Shown: one piece after another, positions 1 through 6,872 of the stretch | How positions within the stretch are numbered: position 1 is the first letter of the stretch | Layout: each line of letters begins with the position of its first letter | Assembly: GCA_900770295.1 (NCBI GenBank) | Contig: CAAGJQ010000087.1 | Location: forward strand, 1 to 18,717 | Direction: 5' to 3' | DNA: 18,717 bases | Source of the DNA: an uncultured Oscillibacter sp. | Lineage (GTDB): Bacteria; Bacillota; Clostridia; Oscillospirales; Oscillospiraceae | Notes under the pieces: generated by a model | The model's database searches: none | What the model saw: only the letters and a program-made list of their open reading frames with translations | What the model was told of the DNA's origin: nothing | Made by a program: the position numbers and the translations under genes

Positions 1-17
1 CCGCTGAGCGCGTCGCC

Positions 18-40
18 CATTTGTGCCAGAGGCACAAATG
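18..40. repeat. Perfect 10-bp hairpin at left edge
   Basis: CATTTGTGCC (18-27) and GGCACAAATG (31-40) form a perfect stem around the 3-nt loop AGA. No T-run follows, so it does not look like an intrinsic terminator. It lies beside two further inverted repeats (51-111) and looks like part of an intergenic palindromic repeat unit of the kind scattered through Clostridia genomes. Its copy number cannot be judged from one window. Confidence 0.6.
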
Positions 41-50
41 CCGTCTCATA

Positions 51-111
51 AGACTTCAACGCGTCTTCGGCGCTATAAAAAGTAGACAAAGTCTACTTTT
101 TAATGAAGTCT
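51..111. repeat. Nested inverted repeat with terminator-like core
   Basis: Outer arms AGACTTCA (51-58) and TGAAGTCT (104-111) enclose a perfect 11-bp hairpin AAAAAGTAGAC (77-87) / GTCTACTTTTT (91-101) with loop AAA. The inner hairpin has A- and T-rich outer ends, so it could end transcription in either direction. The two-level nesting is more than a terminator needs and suggests a mobile or REP-like palindromic unit. Confidence 0.6.
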
Positions 112-120
112 AGTATGAAT

Positions 121-152
121 AAAAAGAAATCCCGGACCGAAGTCCGGGATTT
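121..152 (-). terminator. Intrinsic terminator of rpmB
   Basis: An 11-bp stem AAATCCCGGAC (127-137) / GTCCGGGATTT (142-152) closes on loop CGAA. Read on the minus strand, the loop is C(UUCG)G, the very stable tetraloop, and it is followed by TTTCTTTTT. It begins 11 nt past the rpmB stop codon, so it is assigned to that gene. It would also slow any transcript coming from the left. Confidence 0.85.
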
Positions 153-163
153 TGTTTGTACAA

Positions 164-352
164 TCAGACCGCTCTGGTGACCTTACCGGAACGCATACAC
201 CGGGTACAAACATACACATGGCGGGGGGAACCGTCGACGATCGCCTTCACACGCTTCACATTGGGCTTCCAGGGACGATTGGAACGCCGATGGGAGTGGG
301 AAACCTGAATACCGAAGGTCACGCCCTTGTCGCAAAACTCGCACTTTGCCAT
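164..352 (-). CDS. rpmB: Large ribosomal subunit protein bL28
   Basis: A 62-residue basic protein that binds rRNA in the 50S subunit. It opens MAKCEFCDKG and carries the family core with SHSHRRSNRPWKPN near residues 18-31. Two CxxC pairs (C4/C7 and C49/C52) mark the zinc-ribbon form of bL28. The frame stays open upstream to 439, but the ATG at 352 is chosen because GGAGG lies 8 nt before it and the family begins MAK. It is monocistronic, transcribed leftward away from hprK, with its own promoter (411-439) and terminator (121-152). Confidence 0.96.
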   Translation of the reverse strand: MAKCEFCDKGVTFGIQVSHSHRRSNRPWKPNVKRVKAIVDGSPRHVYVCTRCMRSGKVTRAV

Positions 353-410
353 CCGTTGCACCTCCTTGCTGTTGCGTACTTCCATGCCATCATTCACAGG
401 CACAGGTGAT

Positions 411-439
411 ATAATACCAGAATTCTTTTTAAAATGCAA
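411..439 (-). promoter_or_regulatory. Sigma-A type promoter for rpmB
   Basis: On the minus strand TTGCAT (434-439) is followed after exactly 17 nt by TATTAT (411-416). It lies about 60 nt upstream of the rpmB start and is divergent from the hprK promoter. Called on sequence and spacing only. Confidence 0.6.
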
Positions 440-495
440 GAAGAAATTTCAAAAAAATTCAACTTTTTTCAAAGAGGCCGAAAGCCGTGAAAGTG

Positions 496-524
496 TTGCG
501 GAATCAGGGAATTTCATATATAAT
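496..524 (+). promoter_or_regulatory. Sigma-A type promoter for the hprK operon
   Basis: TTGCGG (496-501), 17 nt, then a consensus TATAAT (519-524), in AT-rich surroundings. It would start transcription near 531 and give a leader of about 100 nt before hprK. No other good promoter is seen upstream of the operon. Confidence 0.65.
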
Positions 525-557
525 AAAACCATATTTCCATCCATGAATTTTTTGACC

Positions 558-585
558 GCCCAGCCGGGCGTTCGCACGGCTGGGC
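558..585 (+). other. GC-rich hairpin in the hprK leader
   Basis: GCCCAGCCG (558-566) pairs perfectly with CGGCTGGGC (577-585) across a 10-nt loop. It lies in the untranslated leader between the proposed promoter and the hprK ribosome binding site. No T-run follows, so it is not an intrinsic terminator. It could be an RNA stability element, a protein-binding hairpin or a remnant of an older terminator. Confidence 0.45.
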
Positions 586-634
586 AGGATGGGCGCGGTG
601 AATAGCCGGCGCCGGAAAAAGAGGGGGTAACGCC

Positions 635-1573
635 ATGCGTGAAAACGGCCTGAAAATCACGGAATTCGTGAAATTATTCAATCTGGAAGTCCTGAATAAG
701 GGCAGTGATTATGAAACAGCTGTGCTGACCATCACGGACGTGAACCGTCCCGGTCTCCAGTTTCATGATTTTTACGACTACTTCGATCCCCGCCGCCTTC
801 AGGTCATCGGCAAGGCGGAGGCCACTTATCTGAAGGGCCTGACGGAGGAACAGCGCCGCAAGTGCTTCGACGATCTGTTCCTGTACGATATCCCGGCGCT
901 GGTGATCTCCCGGGGTCTGGACTGCTTTCCGGAGTGCCAGGAGAGTGCGGTGGAGCACGAGAAGACCCTGCTGCGGACCCAGGAGACCACGGTGGAATTC
1001 ACCAGCCATACCATTGAGTACCTGAACCGGTATCTGGCCCCCTGCATCACCCGCCACGGCGTGCTGCTGGACATCTACGGCGAGGGCGTCATGATCACCG
1101 GTGACTCCGGCGTTGGCAAGAGCGAGGCGGCTATCGAGCTCATCATGCGGGGCCACCGTCTGGTGGCGGACGACGCGGTGGAGCTGCGCCGCATCTCCAA
1201 CCAGCTCATCGGTACGGCACCGGAGGTCATCCGGCACTATATTGAGCTGCGTGGCATCGGCGTCATCGATGTGCGGCAGCTGTTCGGCATGCGGGCCATC
1301 AAGGTGGAATCCCAGCTGGACCTGGTGGTCCACTTTGAACAGTGGGACAACACGAAGTTCTATGACCGTCTGGGCATCGAAGACCACTTTACGGAGATCC
1401 TGGACATCCAGGTGCCCATCGTGACCATCCCGGTGCGGCCGGGCCGGAACCTGGCCAGCATCGTGGAGGTGGCAGCCATGAACAACCGCCACCGGAAGTT
1501 CGGCTATAACGCGGCCCAGGAGCTGGCCCGGCGGGTGGACCTGCGGGCGGACGGCGGCAGCAGTAAGGTCTGA
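635..1573 (+). CDS. hprK: HPr kinase/phosphorylase
   Basis: A 312-residue cytosolic bifunctional enzyme that phosphorylates and dephosphorylates the seryl site (Ser46) of HPr, linking glycolytic state to carbon catabolite repression. The N-terminal domain (about 1-130) is followed by the P-loop kinase domain, with H141 ahead of the Walker A motif GDSGVGKS (156-163) and the family signature IELRGIGVIDV (203-213). The length is normal. The ATG at 635 follows AGAGGGGG. It is the first gene of the operon; HPr itself is not in the window. Confidence 0.96.
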   Translation: MRENGLKITEFVKLFNLEVLNKGSDYETAVLTITDVNRPGLQFHDFYDYFDPRRLQVIGKAEATYLKGLTEEQRRKCFDDLFLYDIPALVISRGLDCFPECQESAVEHEKTLLRTQETTVEFTSHTIEYLNRYLAPCITRHGVLLDIYGEGVMITGDSGVGKSEAAIELIMRGHRLVADDAVELRRISNQLIGTAPEVIRHYIELRGIGVIDVRQLFGMRAIKVESQLDLVVHFEQWDNTKFYDRLGIEDHFTEILDIQVPIVTIPVRPGRNLASIVEVAAMNNRHRKFGYNAAQELARRVDLRADGGSSKV

Positions 1574-1576
1574 GAA

Positions 1577-2530
1577 ATGGGGGAACATACCTTGTATATA
1601 GGAATTGATGTGGGCGGCACAAATCTGAAGGCCGGCCTGGTGGATGAAACCGGAGCCATTCTGACGGTGGAGCGGACGCCTCTGGACTTCCAGGGAGCGG
1701 AGCATTTCGCAGAGGTCCTGTCGTCTCTTGCGAAGGCGGTCATGGCCGCCGGAGGTGTGGCGGCGGAGGACGTGGAATATGTGGGCGCCGGTATCCCCGG
1801 CGCCGTGCGGGGCGGGGATATTCTGTACACCGCCAATATTCCCATGAAAAACGTGCCGCTGGAGAAACTCTTCCGGCAGCACCTGGACCTGCCCGTTCTG
1901 CTGGGCAATGATGCGGACTGCGCCGCCGTGGGCGAGTGGACCTGCGGCGTGGGCAAGGGGACCCGGAACTTTCTGGTCATCACCCTGGGCACCGGCGTGG
2001 GCGGCGGTATGATCCTGAACGGCAAGCTGTACAGCGGCTGCGGCGCCGGCGGCGAGGTGGGCCACATCCTGGTGGAGAAGGACGGCGTGCCCTGCAACTG
2101 CGGCCGCCGGGGCTGCTGGGAGGCCTATGCCTCTGCCACCGGCCTGATCCGGATGACAAAGGAGGCCATGACGGCCCACCCGGACAGCCTGCTCCACACG
2201 GTTGCGGCTCAAAACGGCGCTGTGGACGGGCGGACGCCCTTCCAGGCGGCGGAGCAGGGCGATGGGACCGCTCTGGCGGTGTGCCGGACCTACGCGGAGT
2301 ACCTGGCCGCCGGACTGACGGACCTGGTGAATATCCTGCATCCGGAGGCCGTGGCCCTGGGCGGCGGTGTGGCTGCCGCACCGGAGCGTCTTCTGCTGGA
2401 GCCGGTACGGGAGATCGTGGCCCGGGAGTGCTATGCCCGCCACGTGGACCAGGTGCCCCGCATCCTGCGGGCGGAGATGGGAAACGACGCCGGCATCATC
2501 GGCGCGGCTCTGCTGGGCCGGGCAATCTGA
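1577..2530 (+). CDS. ROK-family sugar kinase, probable glucokinase
   Basis: A 317-residue ROK protein that probably phosphorylates glucose or a related sugar. The ATP-binding motif GIDVGGTN lies near residues 9-16, GND with likely catalytic D112 at 110-112, and the ROK zinc motif is H163 plus CNCGRRGC (173-180) followed by E182. It starts 3 nt after hprK. The ATG at 1577 has a weak ribosome binding site. A TTG at 1592 (codon 6) has GGGGGAA at good spacing and would give MYIGIDVGGTN, so the true start may be 1592. N-acetylmannosamine or other sugar specificity cannot be excluded. Confidence 0.9.
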   Translation: MGEHTLYIGIDVGGTNLKAGLVDETGAILTVERTPLDFQGAEHFAEVLSSLAKAVMAAGGVAAEDVEYVGAGIPGAVRGGDILYTANIPMKNVPLEKLFRQHLDLPVLLGNDADCAAVGEWTCGVGKGTRNFLVITLGTGVGGGMILNGKLYSGCGAGGEVGHILVEKDGVPCNCGRRGCWEAYASATGLIRMTKEAMTAHPDSLLHTVAAQNGAVDGRTPFQAAEQGDGTALAVCRTYAEYLAAGLTDLVNILHPEAVALGGGVAAAPERLLLEPVREIVARECYARHVDQVPRILRAEMGNDAGIIGAALLGRAI

Positions 2531-2551
2531 CTTTTTTCTGGAGGCCTTTCC

Positions 2552-3472
2552 ATGGAGTGGGAGAAACAGCTTGACAAACAGACGGCGGAGTATCTGCCGG
2601 ATTTGAAAATCGTGCGGGACGAACCCATGAGCCGCCACACCTCCTTCCGCATCGGCGGTCCGGCCAGACGGATGGCCTTTCCCGCCAGCGGCGAGCAGCT
2701 GGTGCTGCTGATGAACTTTGCGGAGGCGTGCGGCGCCCGGCCGCTGGTCATCGGCAACGGAACCAATCTGCTGATCCCCGATGAGGGGCTGGACCGGCTG
2801 GTGATCGACACCTCCGTCGGCATGAACCGGTTGGAGGCCACAGAGGACCCCTGCGCCATCACGGCGGAGGCCGGCGTCTCTCTGGCCCGGCTGGCGGATT
2901 TTGCCTGTAAGAATGGCCTGACGGGCCTGGAATTCGCCCATGGCATCCCCGGCACCGTGGGCGGCGCCGTGTGCATGAACGCCGGCGCCTACGACGGGGA
3001 GATGAAGCAGGTCGTGGAATCGGTGACGGTTCTCTTCCCCGAGGAGGGCGTCAGGACCCTCACGGGGGCGGAGATGGACTTCGGCTACCGGCACAGCCTG
3101 CTGTCGGACCGGCCGGAGGCGGTGGTACTGTCCGCCGTGTTCCGCCTGACGCCGGGGGACCGGGAGGCCATCCGGGAGAAGATGCGGGACCTGATGGCCC
3201 GCCGGAAGGCCAGCCAGCCCCTGGAGTGGCCCAGCGCCGGCAGCACCTTCAAGCGGCCCGCGGGGTATTTTGCCGGGACGCTGATCGACCAGTGCGGATT
3301 GAAGGGCCTGACGGTGGGCGGCGCCCAGGTCAGCGAAAAGCACGCGGGCTTCGTCATCAACACCGGCGGCGCCACCTGCGCGGATGTGAAGGAGCTCATC
3401 CGTCAGGTCCAGGCGCGGGTCCTGGCGGAAAAGGGCGTCCGGCTGGAGCCGGAAGTGAAGATCATTGGATGA
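2552..3472 (+). CDS. murB: UDP-N-acetylenolpyruvoylglucosamine reductase
   Basis: A 306-residue FAD enzyme that reduces UDP-GlcNAc-enolpyruvate to UDP-MurNAc with NADPH, the second committed step of peptidoglycan synthesis. Visible motifs are RHTSFRIGGPA (near 28), GNGTNLLIPD (near 68), the FAD-binding segment HGIPGTVGGAVCMNAGAY, the active-site AGSTFK with S231, and the C-terminal LEPEV with its catalytic Glu. Its compact form suits the type II enzymes of Gram-positives. GGAGG lies 7 nt before the ATG. The gene pair murB-rapZ is common in Clostridia. Confidence 0.96.
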   Translation: MEWEKQLDKQTAEYLPDLKIVRDEPMSRHTSFRIGGPARRMAFPASGEQLVLLMNFAEACGARPLVIGNGTNLLIPDEGLDRLVIDTSVGMNRLEATEDPCAITAEAGVSLARLADFACKNGLTGLEFAHGIPGTVGGAVCMNAGAYDGEMKQVVESVTVLFPEEGVRTLTGAEMDFGYRHSLLSDRPEAVVLSAVFRLTPGDREAIREKMRDLMARRKASQPLEWPSAGSTFKRPAGYFAGTLIDQCGLKGLTVGGAQVSEKHAGFVINTGGATCADVKELIRQVQARVLAEKGVRLEPEVKIIG

Positions 3473-3485
3473 GAGGCGCGGCATC

Positions 3486-4349
3486 ATGGAAATTCTGATT
3501 ATTTCGGGCCTGTCCGGCGCGGGGAAGAGCAAGGCGGCCTCTTTCCTGGAGGACATGGGCTTTTATATCGTGGATAACATGCCTGCCGCCATGATTTTGA
3601 AGTTCGCGGAGTTCTGCGCCGGCGGCAATGGCCGCTATGACCGGGTGGCCCTGGTCTACGACGTGCGGACGGCGGACTCCTTTAACGAGCTGTTCGACGT
3701 GCTGGATAAGCTGAAGGCCATGGACGGCGTCTGCCGGATGCTGTTTCTGGAGGCCGCGCCGGACGTCATCATCAAGCGCTACAAGGAGACCCGCCGGCGC
3801 CATCCCCTGCGGGACCAGGCGGACTCTCTGGAGGCGGCGGTCCGGACAGAGCGGGAGGTCATGGAGCCGGTGAAGGAGCGGGCGGATTTCGTCATCGACA
3901 CCTCCCGGCTGTCCACGGCCCAGCTCCGGGGCGAGCTGCTGCGGCTGTTCGGAGAACCGGGAGAAAAGGGCGGCATGACGGTCAGCGTCACGTCCTTCGG
4001 CTTCAAATACGGCCTGCCCATGGAGGCGGACCTGGTGTTTGACGTGCGCTTCATGCCCAATCCCTTTTATATAGAGGAGCTGCGCCACCAGACGGGGCTG
4101 GACCAGCCGGTGGCGGACTACGTGTTTTCCTTCCAGCAGACGAAGGACTATTTGAAGCGTTTGGAGGACCTGCTGGCCTTCTCCCTGCCGCTGTACGCGG
4201 AGGAGGGAAAGACCAGTCTGGTCATCGCCGTGGGCTGCACCGGCGGCCATCACCGCTCCGTGGCAGTGACCCACGCGCTGACGGAGTTTATCCGCCAGCA
4301 GGGCTACCAGGTGACGGAGAACCACCGGGATATGAGCCGCGGCGGCTGA
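3486..4349 (+). CDS. rapZ: RapZ/YvcJ nucleotide-binding protein
   Basis: A 287-residue P-loop protein of the RapZ (YvcJ) family. In Bacillus, YvcJ binds and hydrolyses nucleotides; in E. coli, RapZ is an RNA-binding adaptor that controls glucosamine-6-phosphate synthase through small RNAs. Walker A GLSGAGKS is at 8-15 and GFYIVDNMP follows near 27. The C-terminal domain carries SFGFKYGLP, DVRFMPNPF and the conserved GCTGGHHRSV. The frame is open back to a TTG at 3465 inside murB, but the ATG at 3486 matches the family start and has GAGAGG upstream. The role in this host is inferred. Confidence 0.94.
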   Translation: MEILIISGLSGAGKSKAASFLEDMGFYIVDNMPAAMILKFAEFCAGGNGRYDRVALVYDVRTADSFNELFDVLDKLKAMDGVCRMLFLEAAPDVIIKRYKETRRRHPLRDQADSLEAAVRTEREVMEPVKERADFVIDTSRLSTAQLRGELLRLFGEPGEKGGMTVSVTSFGFKYGLPMEADLVFDVRFMPNPFYIEELRHQTGLDQPVADYVFSFQQTKDYLKRLEDLLAFSLPLYAEEGKTSLVIAVGCTGGHHRSVAVTHALTEFIRQQGYQVTENHRDMSRGG

Positions 4350-4363
4350 GGGAAAGGAGTCCC

Positions 4364-5428
4364 ATGGAGAGACAGCGTACATCCTACCGGGTCCCCAGGG
4401 CCCACGGGCCGAAGGTCGCCGTCATCGGCGGCGGGCACGGCCTTTCCACCATGCTCCGGGGCCTGAAAAAATACACGGAAAACATCTCCGCCATCGTCAC
4501 GGTGGCGGACGACGGCGGCGGCTCCGGCATGCTGCGCCAGGACCTGGGGATGCCGCCGCCCGGCGACATCCGCAACTGCATGGAGGCACTGGCCAACACG
4601 GAGCCGCTGATGAGCGAGCTGATGCACTACCGCTTTACCGAGGGAAGCCTCGCGGGCCAGAGCTTCGGCAACCTGTTTCTGGCGGCGCTGAACGGCATCT
4701 CGCCCTCCTTTGACGCGGCGGTCCGCCGCATGAGCGAGGTCCTGGCCATCACGGGCCGGGTCCTGCCCGTGACCACGGCGGACGTGCAGCTGGAGGCGGA
4801 GTTCGAGAACGGCGCCACCGTGGTGGGGGAGTCCAAGATCTTCTACTGCAAGAAAAAAGAGGACTGCCGCATCAGGCGGGTGCGGCTGATCCCCGAGTAC
4901 CCCAAGGCCCTGCCGGAGGCCGTGGCGGCCATCCGGGAGGCGGACATGATCGTCCTGGGGCCGGGGAGCCTGTACACCAGCATCATCCCCAACCTGCTGG
5001 TGGACGGCATCGTGGAGGCCATTCAGGCCTCCAACGCCCTGAAGGTCTACGTCTGCAACGTCATGACCCAGGAGGGGGAGACGGAGGGCTATACCGTCTC
5101 CGACCATATCGCGGCCCTGTTCCACCACTCGGCCCAGGGCCTGTTCGACCTGTGCCTGGCCAATTCCTCCCCCATCCCCAGGGGCGTGGCCGCCCGGTAC
5201 GCGGAGGAGGGGGCGGAGCCCCTGCTGGCGGATGTGAAGCTCTGCAAAAAGCTGGGTGTGGAGGTCATCAGCCGCCCCATCGCCACTGTGGAGAACGGCT
5301 ACGTCCGTCACCACCCCGACCATCTGGCCCGGGAGCTGATCCTGCTCCACGCGGAGCGCAGCGTCCGCATCGCGGGAGACAGCTTTGACTACCGGGACGA
5401 TACTTACCGGGTGGAGCGGAAGAAATGA
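4364..5428 (+). CDS. yvcK: YvcK/CofD-like gluconeogenesis factor
   Basis: A 354-residue protein of the CofD-like superfamily. YvcK binds UDP-sugars and is needed for growth on gluconeogenic carbon and for correct cell-wall building in Bacillus and Listeria; no enzyme activity is firmly assigned. Recognisable segments are VAVIGGGHGLSTMLRGLK near the N-terminus, VTVADDGGGSGMLR, the PPPGDIRNCMEAL stretch, and VLGPGSLYTSIIPNLLV in the middle. AAGGAG precedes the ATG. It lies between rapZ and whiA, the conserved rapZ-yvcK-whiA order of Firmicutes. Confidence 0.95.
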   Translation: MERQRTSYRVPRAHGPKVAVIGGGHGLSTMLRGLKKYTENISAIVTVADDGGGSGMLRQDLGMPPPGDIRNCMEALANTEPLMSELMHYRFTEGSLAGQSFGNLFLAALNGISPSFDAAVRRMSEVLAITGRVLPVTTADVQLEAEFENGATVVGESKIFYCKKKEDCRIRRVRLIPEYPKALPEAVAAIREADMIVLGPGSLYTSIIPNLLVDGIVEAIQASNALKVYVCNVMTQEGETEGYTVSDHIAALFHHSAQGLFDLCLANSSPIPRGVAARYAEEGAEPLLADVKLCKKLGVEVISRPIATVENGYVRHHPDHLARELILLHAERSVRIAGDSFDYRDDTYRVERKK

Positions 5429-5455
5429 GGTAATATAGAGAGATAGGGGTGCCTG

Positions 5456-6355
5456 ATGTCCTTTTCCTTTGACACCAAAAATGAATTGTGCAGGCTGCCG
5501 GTGCAGAAGCTGTGCTGTGCCCGGGCGGAGGCCTACGGCATTCTGCTGTACTGCAATACCTTCAGCTCCACGGAGGTCCGCATCATCACGGAGAACCCCA
5601 ACTTCGCGGCCCGGCTCCCAAAGCTGTTCCACCGGGCATTCAACCTCCGGTTCGACCGGCAGCCGGAGCCGGGGACCCTGGGGAAGATGGTCTTCCAGAT
5701 CACGGACCGGAACAAGCTGGACCATATCATCAACCTGCTGGGCTACGACCCCCGGCAGAATCTGGTGCTGCACATCAACTTCGCCATGCTGGAGGAGGAG
5801 TGCTGCCGGGCCTCGTTCCTGCGGGGCATCTTTTTTGCCGGCGGCAGTCTCACCGATCCCCAGAAGCGGTATCACCTGGAGCTGACCAGCTCCCATCTGC
5901 AGGCCAGCCGGGAGTTGGACGTGCTGCTGCGGGAGTGCGGCTACCCGCCCAAGAGCGTGGCGCGGAACAGCAGCTTTGTGACCTATTTCAAGCAGAGCGA
6001 CCAGATCGAGGACTTTCTGACCCTCATCGGCGCGCCGGTGGCGGCCATGAAGATCATGTCCGCCAAGCTGGAGAAGGACCTGCGGAACAGCGTGAACCGC
6101 CGCCTCAACTGCGACAGCGCCAACCTGGACAAGGCGGTCCTGGCGGCCCAGGAGCAGATGGAGGCCATCCGGAAACTTCAGACGGCGGGCCTTCTGGAAC
6201 AGCTGCCGGACAAATTGCAGCAGACGGCGGCGCTGCGGCTGGAGAACCCGGAGCTGACCCTCAGCGAGCTGGCGGAGGAGTTCGACCCGCCTGTGACCAA
6301 GTCCTGTCTGAACCACCGGCTGCGGAAGATCTCCGAGTTGGCGAAGGACCTGTAA
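5456..6355 (+). CDS. whiA: DNA-binding protein WhiA
   Basis: A 299-residue two-domain protein. The N-terminal part (about 1-210) is the degenerate LAGLIDADG homing-endonuclease fold, seen in SFLRGIFFAGGSLTDP and YHLELTSSHLQASRELD. The C-terminal part is a helix-turn-helix with LTLSELAEEFDPPVTKSCLNHRLRKISELA. WhiA regulates sporulation in actinomycetes; in Bacillus it affects cell division and chromosome segregation. The gene crh, an HPr paralogue that follows whiA in Bacillus, is absent here and a C_GCAxxG_C_C gene takes its place. Confidence 0.95.
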   Translation: MSFSFDTKNELCRLPVQKLCCARAEAYGILLYCNTFSSTEVRIITENPNFAARLPKLFHRAFNLRFDRQPEPGTLGKMVFQITDRNKLDHIINLLGYDPRQNLVLHINFAMLEEECCRASFLRGIFFAGGSLTDPQKRYHLELTSSHLQASRELDVLLRECGYPPKSVARNSSFVTYFKQSDQIEDFLTLIGAPVAAMKIMSAKLEKDLRNSVNRRLNCDSANLDKAVLAAQEQMEAIRKLQTAGLLEQLPDKLQQTAALRLENPELTLSELAEEFDPPVTKSCLNHRLRKISELAKDL

Positions 6356-6391
6356 AAGAGATATAGAATTTACCAAAGGAGAGAATCATCC

Positions 6392-6838
6392 ATGATTTCC
6401 AATCGCTGTGAACTTGCCAATTCCTACCATAAAAAGGGCTTCAACTGCTGCCAGAGCGTGCTGGCGGCGTTTTCCGACCTGACCGGCCTGTCCGAGCAGG
6501 CCAGCTTCGACATCGGCGGCGGCTTCGGCGGCGGCGCGGGCACGGGGGAGCTGTGCGGCGCCGTCTCCGGCGCGGTGATGGTCCTTGGCCTCATGACCCC
6601 GGCCGATGCCGGTGACCCCATCGGCAGCAAGAAGCGGACCGTGCTGCTGTCCAAGGAGCTGCAAAAGCGGTTTTCCGAGAAGTTCGGCGCTCTGCGGTGC
6701 CAGGACCTGCTGAAGAATAAATTCGCCCCTGATGACACCACTCCGGCCGCCAAGACCATGGGCCTGACCGGCCACTGTGACATCATGATCGTCACCGCCG
6801 TGGAGATCGTGGAGGAGATGCTGGCGGAGCGGAGCTGA
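6392..6838 (+). CDS. C_GCAxxG_C_C family protein, probable redox protein
   Basis: A 148-residue Cys-rich protein with the C_GCAxxG_C_C family pattern: NCCQSVLAAF (C19, C20), a glycine-rich loop GGGFGGGAG (42-50), LCGAVSGAVMVLG (C55), then C103 and C129 (GHCDIM). Members often sit beside redox enzymes or metal-related genes, and the ordered cysteines suggest metal or redox chemistry, but the biochemical role is unknown. No signal peptide or membrane span is visible. AAAGGAG precedes the ATG. It lies 36 nt after whiA and 34 nt before dnaE, so it is probably cotranscribed. Confidence 0.88.
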   Translation: MISNRCELANSYHKKGFNCCQSVLAAFSDLTGLSEQASFDIGGGFGGGAGTGELCGAVSGAVMVLGLMTPADAGDPIGSKKRTVLLSKELQKRFSEKFGALRCQDLLKNKFAPDDTTPAAKTMGLTGHCDIMIVTAVEIVEEMLAERS

Positions 6839-6872
6839 CCGGCAGAATTTTCAGGAAGTTGGGGAGCAGACC

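Noticed and set aside
1..111. CRISPR array or tRNA at the left edge
   Set aside because: The repeats are inverted, not direct with spacers, and no cloverleaf with T-loop consensus can be drawn.
353..439. N-terminal extension of rpmB
   Set aside because: Family proteins begin MAK at 352, which has a perfect ribosome binding site; the extension overlaps the proposed promoter.
674..3556. Very long antisense open frame (960 codons) across hprK, ROK kinase and murB
   Set aside because: It follows from GC-rich codon bias, which removes stops from one antisense frame. The translation is rich in His, Gln, Arg and Ala with no recognisable domain, and the sense genes are certain.
4304..6376. Antisense open frame (690 codons) across yvcK and whiA
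   Set aside because: Same codon-bias effect; low-complexity translation, no start signals, and opposite to well-recognised genes.
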